Shown here: positions 36,512-44,082 of the stretch, piece after piece
Layout: each line of letters begins with the position of its first letter
Numbering within the stretch: the stretch's first letter is position 1
Assembly (NCBI GenBank): GCA_036646055.1
Contig: JAVXMY010000002.1
Location: forward strand, 301,931 to 365,930
DNA from: JAVWMQ01 sp036646055
Lineage (GTDB): Bacteria > Bacillota > Clostridia > Peptostreptococcales > Anaerovoracaceae
Direction: 5' to 3'
Length of the DNA: 64,000 nt
Program-made: the position numbers and the translations under genes
Notes under the pieces: generated by a model
Databases searched by the model: none
What the model was told of the DNA's origin: nothing
What the model saw: only the letters and a program-made list of their open reading frames with translations

Positions 36512-37252
36512 TTATTTAGTTTTCAAAGACATTGAAGGCGGTCTGTTTATTACAAGCATGTTACTAGCCTTAAGCATTTTGACGTCGTCTTTACCAAGAT
36601 GAATTAAATCTCGGAAGGATGGATCATCTTCGTCAAGCATATCTTTGGAAATTACAACTTTAACCGAAATAGGAGCGAAGAATGGTGAGCTACTAATTCC
36701 AGACATTATACCCACCGCAGGTGAGTTAATGTGCATAGGGTTAAGTGTACAAATGTAAATCCATTCAGTTGGATTAATCTGATTAACTAATGAGAAATGC
36801 GATATAGTATCAAAAGGAGAGAGTCGACCAGAAAACAAGTGCTGGCACTTATCCAAATTGTCATAAGACGCAAGTCCCTGATAGAAGGTAACATCTAAAA
36901 AGTTGTTAGAAACATCAGATTGGCCAAGTAAAAACAGACAACGAACAATTTTATTTGTTCTACCGTCATAGTAATATAGATAGAATTTTCTTTGGTTAAA
37001 GAAAGAACTCTTCTTAACAATAAGGCTTTTATTATATTCAGCCTGATAGTCAATTAGCTCTTTGAAATCAATTTCTAAGGCGTTGCCTATTTCAAGAAGG
37101 GTATCAATATCCATAGTAATGGAGCCATTTTCATATTTAGAAAGTGTAGCTTTACTCTTGTTAATCATTGTAGAAAACTCATCAATGGTAAGATTTTTAC
37201 TTTTTCTATATTTCTTAATACGGCTACCAACATGTTTTGTTATATCACTCAT
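36512..37252 (-). CDS. XRE-family transcriptional regulator with uncharacterised C-terminal domain
   Basis: A 246-residue protein. Residues 5-65 are a Cro/CI-type HTH (VGSRIKKYRKSKNLTIDEFS ... KATLSKYENGSITMDIDTLL). The remaining ~175 residues (FFNQRKFYLYYYDGRTNKI to NRPPSMSLKTK) belong to no domain I recognise; the length and beta-rich look suggest a ligand-sensing module. The ATG at 37252 is preferred over 37267 because GGAGGTAATT precedes it. It is convergent with brnQ and divergent from the 2-oxoacid oxidoreductase operon, with palindromes in the shared upstream region. I infer it regulates one or both. Confidence 0.82.
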   Translation of the reverse strand: MSDITKHVGSRIKKYRKSKNLTIDEFSTMINKSKATLSKYENGSITMDIDTLLEIGNALEIDFKELIDYQAEYNKSLIVKKSSFFNQRKFYLYYYDGRTNKIVRCLFLLGQSDVSNNFLDVTFYQGLASYDNLDKCQHLFSGRLSPFDTISHFSLVNQINPTEWIYICTLNPMHINSPAVGIMSGISSSPFFAPISVKVVISKDMLDEDDPSFRDLIHLGKDDVKMLKASNMLVINRPPSMSLKTK

Positions 37253-37480
37253 AATTACCTCCAACATTTATAATGCTTAAGTATAATACTTTTGATATAT
37301 AAATGTCAAGAAATGTTTCCTTTAAGGAAACGGGTATATGGGAGAATATAGATGTATTAATAGAGTTTAAACCTACTCTATGGGTTAAAACTGCAATGAG
37401 CATTTTTTGCCCAGGAACTGGGGGAAGATTCTTAACAGTAAATTATTTCAACATTATTTTCAGAAAAGGAAGTGAAGGCG
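37253..37480. promoter_or_regulatory. divergent control region between the XRE regulator and the vor operon
   Basis: Two palindromes are visible: AAGTATAATACTT at 37279-37291 (also containing TATAAT) and GTTTCCTTTAAGGAAAC at 37315-37331. A small hairpin CCCAG-GAA-CTGGG lies at 37410-37422. TATTTTCAGAAAAGG at 37455-37469 matches 12 of 15 positions of the CodY consensus AATTTTCWGAAAATT and overlaps the vorD ribosome-binding site. A 63-codon frame through the region has no homology I recognise and is not called. Confidence 0.55.
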
Positions 37481-37696
37481 TTGGCAAAAGGTAAATTAGT
37501 TTTTAGAGCTGACAGATGCAAAGGTTGCGAGCTTTGTGTTTCAGTATGTCCAAAGAATATTTTAAAATTGGACGAAACAAACGTTAACAAAAAAGGTTAC
37601 CATCCAGTGACAGTTACAGATGAAAGTGAATGTATTGCTTGTTCAAGTTGTGCATTAATCTGTCCAGATGGAATTATTAATGTGTACGCAGAATAG
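37481..37696 (+). CDS. vorD: 2-oxoacid:ferredoxin oxidoreductase delta subunit (2[4Fe-4S] ferredoxin)
   Basis: A 71-residue bacterial-type ferredoxin subunit with CKGCELCVSVCPKNIL and CIACSSCALICPDGII, two complete CxxCxxCxxxCP clusters. A TTG start at 37481 gives MAKGKLVFRADRCKGCELC, the usual N-terminus, with AGGA nine bases upstream; the GTG at 37472 would abut the Shine-Dalgarno. First gene of a four-gene operon; it passes electrons from the TPP/alpha-beta core to free ferredoxin. Confidence 0.9.
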   Translation: MAKGKLVFRADRCKGCELCVSVCPKNILKLDETNVNKKGYHPVTVTDESECIACSSCALICPDGIINVYAE

Positions 37697-37711
37697 GAGG
37701 GAAGTAGAACA

Positions 37712-38788
37712 ATGAGTGAAAAGAAATTAATGAAGGGTAACGAAGCGTTCGCTACAGCTGCTATCAATGCAGGATGTAGATTTTACTTCGGATATCCTAT
37801 TACACCACAGAACGAAGTTCCAGAATTTATGTCAAGAGAATTACCTAAATTAGGTGGAGCGTTTATTCAGGCAGAAAGTGAATTAGCAGCAGTAAACATG
37901 GCTTACGGTGCGTCAGCAGCAGGCGGAAGAGTACTTATCTCTTCATCATCTCCTGGTATTGCTTTAATGCAGGAAAACTTCTCAATTCTATCATCAGTAG
38001 AATTACCAGTAGTTTTCGTATCAGTAATGAGAGGTGGCCCTGGTATCGGATCAATCCAGCCAGGACAGGCAGACTACAACCAGGCTACTAGAGGCGGCGG
38101 TAATGGTGACTACCATACAATCGTATTCGCTCCTAACTCAATTCAGGAAGCTATGGACATGATCTACAATGGATTTGAAATTGCAGATGAATACAGAAAC
38201 CCAGTTATGGTTTGTGCTGACGGTATGTTAGGACAGATGATGGAACCTGTAACAGTACCTCCAGTTAAGGAAGCTCCAAACGAAGATACTATCCCTACTT
38301 CTAAGCCTTATGCTTTAACAGGACATAAGAACAAGAGAGATAGACATGCAATTAATTCTGTATGGTTCCAGCAGGATGCTTTAGAAGATTACATTAACGA
38401 ATGCTTCAAGAAGTATGAAAAAGCTGAAAGAGAATTACAGGATTGGGAAAACATTAACGTTGATAAAGCTGAAGTTGTTTTCGTTTCTTATGGTTCAACA
38501 TCAAGAATCGCTCAGGAAGCAATGGCTATCCTAGAAGCTGAAGGAATTAGCGTTGGTTTAATTAGACCTAAAACTTTATGGCCTTTCCCAGTTAAAGCCT
38601 TCGAAGAAATCGGACCTAACTGTAAACACGTAATCAGTGTTGAATTGTCTAAAGGACAGATGAAGAAAGACGTTGAATGGGCTGTTAAGGGTAAATACCC
38701 TGTTGGCTTAATCAGCAGAGTTGGCGGAATGCTATTAGACCCATCTGAAATTGTTGAAAAGACAAAAGAAATTATGGAGGTGAAGTAA
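37712..38788 (+). CDS. vorB: 2-oxoacid:ferredoxin oxidoreductase alpha subunit (VorB type)
   Basis: A 358-residue pyrimidine-binding/alpha subunit. It starts KLMKGNEAFATAAINAGCRF and continues FGYPITPQNEVPEFM and FIQAESELAAVNMAYGASAA, as in 3-methyl-2-oxobutanoate (branched-chain 2-oxoacid) oxidoreductases. The C-terminal transketolase-like segment (VVFVSYGSTSRIAQEAM, LWPFPVKAFEEI) is complete. The substrate class is inferred from the BrnQ, aminotransferase and had neighbours; 2-oxoglutarate or indolepyruvate enzymes look similar. Confidence 0.9.
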   Translation: MSEKKLMKGNEAFATAAINAGCRFYFGYPITPQNEVPEFMSRELPKLGGAFIQAESELAAVNMAYGASAAGGRVLISSSSPGIALMQENFSILSSVELPVVFVSVMRGGPGIGSIQPGQADYNQATRGGGNGDYHTIVFAPNSIQEAMDMIYNGFEIADEYRNPVMVCADGMLGQMMEPVTVPPVKEAPNEDTIPTSKPYALTGHKNKRDRHAINSVWFQQDALEDYINECFKKYEKAERELQDWENINVDKAEVVFVSYGSTSRIAQEAMAILEAEGISVGLIRPKTLWPFPVKAFEEIGPNCKHVISVELSKGQMKKDVEWAVKGKYPVGLISRVGGMLLDPSEIVEKTKEIMEVK

Positions 38789-39535
38789 GTGAAACCAGTA
38801 TTTGAATATTCAAAAGGAATGCGTGAAAAAGAAATGCACTACTGCCCAGGTTGTACTCATGGTATTGCCCACAGACTAGTTGCAGAAGTACTTGAAGAAA
38901 AAGGACAGCTTGGAGATGCAATCGGTGTTGCACCTGTAGGATGCTCAATCATTTCTCACCAGTACTTAAACATAGATATGTTAGAATCTCCACATGGAAG
39001 AGCACCTGCTGTTGCATCTGGAATTAAGAGAGTTCATCCAAATGCTCCTGTATTTACATACCAGGGAGACGGAGACTTAGCTTCAATCGGTACTGCAGAA
39101 GTAATTCATGCAGCTGAAAGAGGAGAAAAATTCGTAACAGTATTCATTAACAATGCTATTTACGGAATGACAGGTGGCCAGATGGCTCCTACAACTCTAG
39201 TTGGACAGAAAGCTACTACATGTTCAGACGGTAGAAAGAAAGAAGTTCAGGGAATGCCTCTAAGAATGTCAGAAATTATGTCAACAATTGATGGAGCTGT
39301 ATATGTAGAAAGAGTTACTGTATCTTCTCCTGCTGATATCAGAAAAGCTAAAAAAGCTTTACAGAGAGCTTTTGAAGTTCAGGAAAAGAAATTAGGATAC
39401 GCATTTGTTGAAATCTTATCAACATGCCCAACTAACTGGGGACTTCCTCCTGTTAAGGCAATTGAATGGTTAAGAGACAACATGATGGATTACTATCCAG
39501 TTAAACAGTTCAAGTGTCCAGAGGAGGTAAAATAA
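38789..39535 (+). CDS. vorA: 2-oxoacid:ferredoxin oxidoreductase beta subunit (TPP-binding)
   Basis: A 248-residue TPP-binding subunit with MHYCPGCTHGIAHRLVAEVL (cluster/TPP region) and the TPP-Mg motif YQGDGDLASIGTAEVIHAAERGE ... NNAIYGMTGGQMAPTT, the GDGD...NN pattern. The GTG start directly follows the alpha-subunit stop. The family labels subunits inconsistently; here beta means the TPP subunit. Confidence 0.9.
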   Translation: MKPVFEYSKGMREKEMHYCPGCTHGIAHRLVAEVLEEKGQLGDAIGVAPVGCSIISHQYLNIDMLESPHGRAPAVASGIKRVHPNAPVFTYQGDGDLASIGTAEVIHAAERGEKFVTVFINNAIYGMTGGQMAPTTLVGQKATTCSDGRKKEVQGMPLRMSEIMSTIDGAVYVERVTVSSPADIRKAKKALQRAFEVQEKKLGYAFVEILSTCPTNWGLPPVKAIEWLRDNMMDYYPVKQFKCPEEVK

Positions 39536-40069
39536 ATGAGTATGAAAAGAATTTTTATTGCCGGATTTGGAGGACAGGGAGTTCTACTAATCGGACAGAT
39601 GTTATCATATGCAGGAATGTATGAAGATAAGAATGTAACTTGGATGCCAAGTTACGGCCCAGAAATGCGTGGAGGTACAGCTAACTGTACAGTTAACATT
39701 TCTGACGAAACAATTGCATCACCACTAATTAGTAAATGTGACGTTCTAATCGTAATGAACACTCCTTCATTAGATAAGTTTGAAGACATGCTAGTTCCAG
39801 GTGGAGATATGTTCGTAAACACATCTGTAATTGACAAGAAACCTACAAGAACTGACGTAAACATTAACTACGTAGACTGCAGACACTTAGCTGAAGACGT
39901 TGTTGGAAACGCTAAGACTCAGAATATGGTTATGCTTGGTGCTATTATCAAGGGTACAAACTGCGTTGATATGAAGACTATGGACAAGGTATTCGAAAAG
40001 GTATTAACAGGCGGAAAAGCTAAGTTAATTCCAAAGAACATCGAAGCATTAAATTCTTGGTCTAAATAA
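39536..40069 (+). CDS. vorC: 2-oxoacid:ferredoxin oxidoreductase gamma subunit
   Basis: A 177-residue gamma subunit. It begins MSMKRIFIAGFGGQGVLLIG, the conserved GxGGQG loop, followed by YGPEMRGGTANCTVNIS. It completes the delta-alpha-beta-gamma set, with start codon adjoining the previous stop (GAGGTAAAATAA). The four-subunit enzyme yields acyl-CoA, CO2 and two reduced ferredoxins per 2-oxoacid. Confidence 0.92.
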   Translation: MSMKRIFIAGFGGQGVLLIGQMLSYAGMYEDKNVTWMPSYGPEMRGGTANCTVNISDETIASPLISKCDVLIVMNTPSLDKFEDMLVPGGDMFVNTSVIDKKPTRTDVNINYVDCRHLAEDVVGNAKTQNMVMLGAIIKGTNCVDMKTMDKVFEKVLTGGKAKLIPKNIEALNSWSK

Positions 40070-40081
40070 GAATGAAATATA

Positions 40082-40107
40082 TTGTCCACCCTATTTAGGG
40101 TGGACAA
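40082..40107. terminator. 26-base palindrome between vorC and the ATPase gene
   Basis: A 12-bp perfect inverted repeat (TTGTCCACCCTA / TAGGGTGGACAA) with only two intervening bases lies 12 bases after vorC. Without a T-run (AATTTAAAAG follows) it is at best a weak terminator. The near-perfect symmetry also suits an operator or mRNA-stabilising stem. Confidence 0.55.
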
Positions 40108-40132
40108 ATTTAAAAGAAAGAGATGTATTTTA

Positions 40133-40822
40133 ATGAAGCGAGTAACTTTAATAACAGGACATTATGGTAGTGGTAAAACAGAGTTTTCTATGAACCTAAC
40201 TGTTGATTTAAAAGAAAAAAACGACAAGGTAGCAATTATCGACCTTGATATTGCCAATCCTTACTTTAGAAGTAGAGAAAGACAAAAGCAACTACAGGAA
40301 CTTGGAGTAACTATTGAGTTTAACTCATTTGGTTATGATATTACTGAAGACCTGCCTGCTTTAGCTGCAACAATTAAGACTCCTTTAGAAAACAAGGATT
40401 ATACAGTTGTTGTAGACGTTGGTGGAGATGATAGTGGTGCTAGAGTATTAAACCAGTTTGGTAAATACTTTGGTAAAGACGATTCAGAAATGTTATTTGT
40501 GTGCAATGCAAATAGACCTGAGACAGATACTCTTGAAGGTGCAATTCATCACCTTAGAAGTATTGAAATTGAAACAGGAATTAAGATGGATGGTATTATA
40601 AGTAATACACATATGCTTAAGGAAACTACTGCCAAGGATATCATTAAGGGCTATAGACTTTGTCAGAAGCTTTCTGAAGAAACAGGAATTCCAATTAAAT
40701 GGACTACTTGTCGTGAAAACTTACTTGACCAATTAAAAGAAGAATTGGTAAATGAAAACATCACTGATATGGTTATTTATCCAATTAGACTATTTATGAG
40801 ACCATCATGGTTGGAATTGTAG
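40133..40822 (+). CDS. P-loop ATPase of unknown function, CobQ/MinD-like
   Basis: A 229-residue protein with Walker A ITGHYGSGKTEFSMNL near residues 6-21, then IIDLDIANPYFRSRERQ (Walker A-prime/switch) and TVVVDVGGDDSGARVL (Walker B). A C-terminal KWTTCRENLLDQL stretch follows. The fold resembles ParA/MinD/CobQ-type nucleotide-binding proteins, but the Walker A lacks the deviant KGG lysine. The ATG at 40133 is used; an upstream TTG at 40082 lies in the palindrome. Its place between the vor genes and an aminotransferase hints at a role in assembling or regulating the oxidoreductase; this is inference only. Confidence 0.75.
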   Translation: MKRVTLITGHYGSGKTEFSMNLTVDLKEKNDKVAIIDLDIANPYFRSRERQKQLQELGVTIEFNSFGYDITEDLPALAATIKTPLENKDYTVVVDVGGDDSGARVLNQFGKYFGKDDSEMLFVCNANRPETDTLEGAIHHLRSIEIETGIKMDGIISNTHMLKETTAKDIIKGYRLCQKLSEETGIPIKWTTCRENLLDQLKEELVNENITDMVIYPIRLFMRPSWLEL

Positions 40823-40863
40823 TCAAAAATATAATATATTAATTTATAAGGAGGAAACACATT

Positions 40864-42051
40864 ATGATTAAGTTTGCATCAAGAATGGACAACCTAAAAG
40901 CTTCAGAAATTAGAGAACTTTTAAAGGTTGCTGCAGATCCATCAATTATTTCTTTTGCTGGCGGACTTCCAGCTCCAGAACTTTTCCCAGTTGAAGCTAT
41001 GAAGGCTGCTTCTGCAAAAGTTATGGACGAAAAAGGTCAGAAGGCTCTTCAGTATGCTTCAACAGAAGGAGATCCAGAATTAAGAGAATACATCGCTAAG
41101 AGACTTCAGGAAAAGAACAACATTCCTGCAGAAGCTGACGATATTCTAATGACACCAGGTTCACAGACAGGTTTAGACTTCTCTGGTAGAGTTTTCTTAG
41201 ACAAAGACGATATCGTTCTTTTAGAAAGCCCATCATACCTAGGTGCTATCAATGCGTTCAAAGCTAACGAATGTAAATTCATCGAAGTTCCAACTGATGA
41301 AGGCGGAATGATTATGGAAGAATTAGAAAAGATTCTTGCTAAAGAAGATAGAGTTAAGATGATCTATGTAATTCCAGATTTCCAGAATCCAACAGGAAGA
41401 ACTTGGGACCTACAGAGAAGACATAAATTCATGGATATCATTAACAAGTATGAAATTCCAGTAATCGAAGATAATCCATACGGAGATCTAAGATTCGAAG
41501 GCGAAGCTATGCCAGCTCTTGCATCATTAGATACTAAGGGATTAGTAATGTTCCTAGGAACATTCTCAAAGATCCTAGCTCCAGGATACAGACTTGGATG
41601 GGTTTACACTAAGAACCATACAGTACTAGAAAAGTACAACTTTATTGCTCAGGGTTCTATTCTACAGGCTCCAACTGTTTCAATGCTTGAAACAATGCAG
41701 TTCCTAAAGGACAACGATCTAGACGAACACGTTGCTAAGATTGTTGACGTTTATGGAAAGAGAAGAGATGTAATGATCAATGCTATGAAGGAAAACTTCC
41801 CAGCAGAATGTAAATTCACATATTCAACAGGTGGACTATTCACATGGGTAGTACTACCAGAATACATGGACGCTAAAGAACTAGCACCTCAGTGCATGGC
41901 TAAGGGTGTTGCATATGTTCCAGGCGGAAGCTTCTTCCCTAACGGTGGAAACACAAACACATTCAGACTAAACTACTCTTGTATGCCTGAAGATAAAATC
42001 ATCAAAGGTATCAAGATTATTGGTGAAGTAATTAAAGCAAACATGAGATAG
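40864..42051 (+). CDS. PLP-dependent aminotransferase, class I/II (2-aminoadipate/branched-chain type)
   Basis: A 395-residue fold-type I aminotransferase. It starts MIKFASRMDNLKASEIRELL and continues IISFAGGLPAPELFPVEAM, the opening shared by the 2-aminoadipate/multi-substrate aminotransferase group. DFQNPTGRTW and IEDNPYGDLRF are cofactor-contact motifs; the PLP lysine is in LGTFSKILAPGYRLGW. It probably converts leucine, isoleucine, valine or aromatic amino acids to the 2-oxoacids used by the vor and had pathways. AAGGAGG precedes the start. Confidence 0.88.
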   Translation: MIKFASRMDNLKASEIRELLKVAADPSIISFAGGLPAPELFPVEAMKAASAKVMDEKGQKALQYASTEGDPELREYIAKRLQEKNNIPAEADDILMTPGSQTGLDFSGRVFLDKDDIVLLESPSYLGAINAFKANECKFIEVPTDEGGMIMEELEKILAKEDRVKMIYVIPDFQNPTGRTWDLQRRHKFMDIINKYEIPVIEDNPYGDLRFEGEAMPALASLDTKGLVMFLGTFSKILAPGYRLGWVYTKNHTVLEKYNFIAQGSILQAPTVSMLETMQFLKDNDLDEHVAKIVDVYGKRRDVMINAMKENFPAECKFTYSTGGLFTWVVLPEYMDAKELAPQCMAKGVAYVPGGSFFPNGGNTNTFRLNYSCMPEDKIIKGIKIIGEVIKANMR

Positions 42052-42081
42052 TAACATTTCATAAAACTTAAATTAAGAAGG

Positions 42082-42114
42082 CTCCTAAAGTTAATATGAC
42101 TTTGGGAGTTTTCT
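42082..42114 (+). terminator. terminator after the aminotransferase
   Basis: CTCCTAAAGT (42082-42091) pairs with ACTTTGGGAG (42099-42108) through a seven-base loop with one wobble, followed by TTTTCT. It isolates the vor/aminotransferase block from the sigma-54 regulator. Confidence 0.8.
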
Positions 42115-42155
42115 AAAATAGATATATTAATGCTAATTAGCTTTGGGGGCAAAAA

Positions 42156-43817
42156 ATGAATAGAAGTTTATTATATGCAATAATTAGTAATATAGGGGCA
42201 CCAGCGTTTATAGTAAGTGAAGAAGGTATGGTGTTATTTAAAAACAGCGATATGAGACTTGTAAGAGAGATCATGAAAACAGGGGAAATAAATCATCTTA
42301 ATGAGATGAACATTAAGGAAGAAGCCACTGTTAGGAAAAATGTTTTTGCCTTTAAAATTAATAATAGTAGTTTAACAGGTTTCGTATATGAAATTGAAGC
42401 AGGAGAGTTATTAAAGTTATACATATTCGACAAATCCATAGCCACAGATAGAACAGTAGCTAATGTGGTAGAGCATATTGACGAAGTTGTAGTTATATTT
42501 AACAAAGATGGCGTAATAGAAAGAATGAATAAAATATGTGATGAAATATTACCATTTAAGAGATGTGACATTATTGGAAAAAATGTAATGGAATTGGTTG
42601 ATGAAGGCCTAGTTACTGGGGAACCAATAATTATGAAGCTTATTAATACAAAAGAAAAATGCTATCATAATATTACATATCCAAATGGTAAAATAATATC
42701 TTATACAGGAATACCTATTTTCGGAAGTAGGGGTAACTTCAGAGGTGGAGTTCTAACAGGTAGAGATGTTTCAAGAATTATAGATTTAGCAAAGAAGAAC
42801 AAAAAAAGTATTATTAAAGATGAAAATACAGAATATATAAGTGTAAATAGTGAAATAGAAAACATAAAAAATATGATCACCAAAGTTGCTCCATCAGATG
42901 CCCCAATATTTATAATTGGAGAATCAGGAGTTGGGAAGGAAATCCTAACCAGAAGTGTGTGGAAGCAAAGTAACAGGAGAGATAAACCTTTTTTGGCAAT
43001 CAATTGTGGCGCCATACCAAGTAACCTAATCGAATCTGAACTCTTCGGATACGAAAAGGGCTCATTTACAGGGGCAAACAATGAAGGAAAAAAAGGATTA
43101 ATAGAAGCGGCCAACGGTGGAACCATGTTTCTAGATGAAATAGGAGAAATGCCTTTAGAGACCCAAAAGAAATTCTTAAGAGTTTTGCAAGAGGGAAAAA
43201 TAATGCGCATCGGTGGTTTAGATTCTAAAGAAGTAGATGTTAGGTTTGTGTGTGCTACAAATAAGACTATAAAACAATTGCAAGATCCAGAAGTATTCAG
43301 ACAGGACTTGTTTTATAGGCTAAGTGTTATTCCTATTGTAGTTCCTCCACTTAGAGAACGAAAAGAGGACATTATACCTATTGTAAATTATTATCTAGAA
43401 AAATTTAATTATAAATATGGAAGGAATATATATCTAACGGAAGAAGCAAAAAACTTAATGGTTGAAAAAAATTGGCCGGGAAATATTAGAGAACTAAAAA
43501 ACGTAGTAGAGCGTTTAGCAATCCTATCTCCATATGATAAAATTTATAAAAACCAAGTAGAAAGATCAATAATAGGTACTAACTTATCAAATCCAATGAG
43601 GGGTGGAACTTCGGAAGAAGCAGTCAGAACTATTGGCAAGAAAAAAATTGAAATAAGCGAGATTATGGATTTAAACGAAGCTTATCAAGCCGTTGAACAG
43701 GAAATCATTAGCAAAGCTGTAGAAAAATATGGAAGCGTCACTGCCGCAGCAAAAGCCATTGGAATTAATCCGTCAACAATCTATAGAAAAATAAAAAAAG
43801 GAGAAATTATACTGTAA
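42156..43817 (+). CDS. sigma-54-dependent transcriptional activator (PAS, AAA+, Fis-type HTH)
   Basis: A 553-residue enhancer-binding protein. An N-terminal sensor occupies residues 1-95 and a PAS domain about 100-210 (VVVIFNKDGVIERMN ... GRDVSRI). The sigma-54 AAA+ core has Walker A GESGVGKE at 255-262, the GAFTGA-type loop GYEKGSFTGANNEG (Ser for Ala is tolerated in the family), Walker B GGTMFLDEIGEMP and NWPGNIRELKNVVERL. The C-terminal Fis-like HTH is VTAAAKAIGINPSTIYRKIK. Three palindromes and a -24/-12 promoter lie directly downstream, before hadA, so it most likely activates that operon in response to a small ligand. Confidence 0.92.
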   Translation: MNRSLLYAIISNIGAPAFIVSEEGMVLFKNSDMRLVREIMKTGEINHLNEMNIKEEATVRKNVFAFKINNSSLTGFVYEIEAGELLKLYIFDKSIATDRTVANVVEHIDEVVVIFNKDGVIERMNKICDEILPFKRCDIIGKNVMELVDEGLVTGEPIIMKLINTKEKCYHNITYPNGKIISYTGIPIFGSRGNFRGGVLTGRDVSRIIDLAKKNKKSIIKDENTEYISVNSEIENIKNMITKVAPSDAPIFIIGESGVGKEILTRSVWKQSNRRDKPFLAINCGAIPSNLIESELFGYEKGSFTGANNEGKKGLIEAANGGTMFLDEIGEMPLETQKKFLRVLQEGKIMRIGGLDSKEVDVRFVCATNKTIKQLQDPEVFRQDLFYRLSVIPIVVPPLRERKEDIIPIVNYYLEKFNYKYGRNIYLTEEAKNLMVEKNWPGNIRELKNVVERLAILSPYDKIYKNQVERSIIGTNLSNPMRGGTSEEAVRTIGKKKIEISEIMDLNEAYQAVEQEIISKAVEKYGSVTAAAKAIGINPSTIYRKIKKGEIIL

Positions 43818-43871
43818 TTTGCAAAATGCAAATAGTGTTGTTGCAAAATGCAATAAAATTGCAAAAAGCAA
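43817..43871. promoter_or_regulatory. three upstream activator sequences for the sigma-54 activator
   Basis: Three near-identical palindromes: ATTTGCAAAATGCAAAT (43817-43833), TTGCAAAATGCAA (43841-43853) and TTGCAAAAAGCAA (43859-43871). Centres are 22 and 18 bases apart. They start at the stop codon of the activator gene and lie about 170-215 bases before the predicted hadA transcription start, the usual distance for enhancer sites. Confidence 0.82.
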
Positions 43872-44010
43872 TTAGTTTCCCCCGATAATTAGTACAGAGT
43901 AACAATTATAAAAGTTGCTCTGTATTTTTTTTGTGGTTAATAAACAAAGGAATTCTGTGTTTTTGCCTGCACATAAACGAATTTCAGCTGTTTTGGTGGT
44001 AACTAATAAG

Positions 44011-44026
44011 TTGGCATACATATTGC
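44011..44026 (+). promoter_or_regulatory. sigma-54 (-24/-12) promoter of the had operon
   Basis: TTGGCATACATATTGC matches the sigma-54 consensus TGGCAC-N5-TTGC, with GG and GC separated by exactly ten bases. The only core mismatch is T for C after GGCA. Transcription would start near 44038, giving a ~45-base leader with AGGAGG before the hadA ATG. Confidence 0.85.
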
Positions 44027-44082
44027 TTCTTATGTTAGTAACTTAATAAAAAATGTTATTAGAATTTTTAGGAGGAAACAAA

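Noticed and set aside
37303..37494. 63-codon plus-strand open frame upstream of vorD
   Set aside because: No ribosome-binding site or homology, it overlaps operator-like palindromes, and it runs into the vorD start in another frame.
29834..43871. Same regulator binding upstream of nifJ and upstream of hadA
   Set aside because: Both share TTGCAAA, but the nifJ sites are TTTG-CAAA palindromes without the three-base centre of the had sites, and no -24/-12 promoter is found before nifJ.
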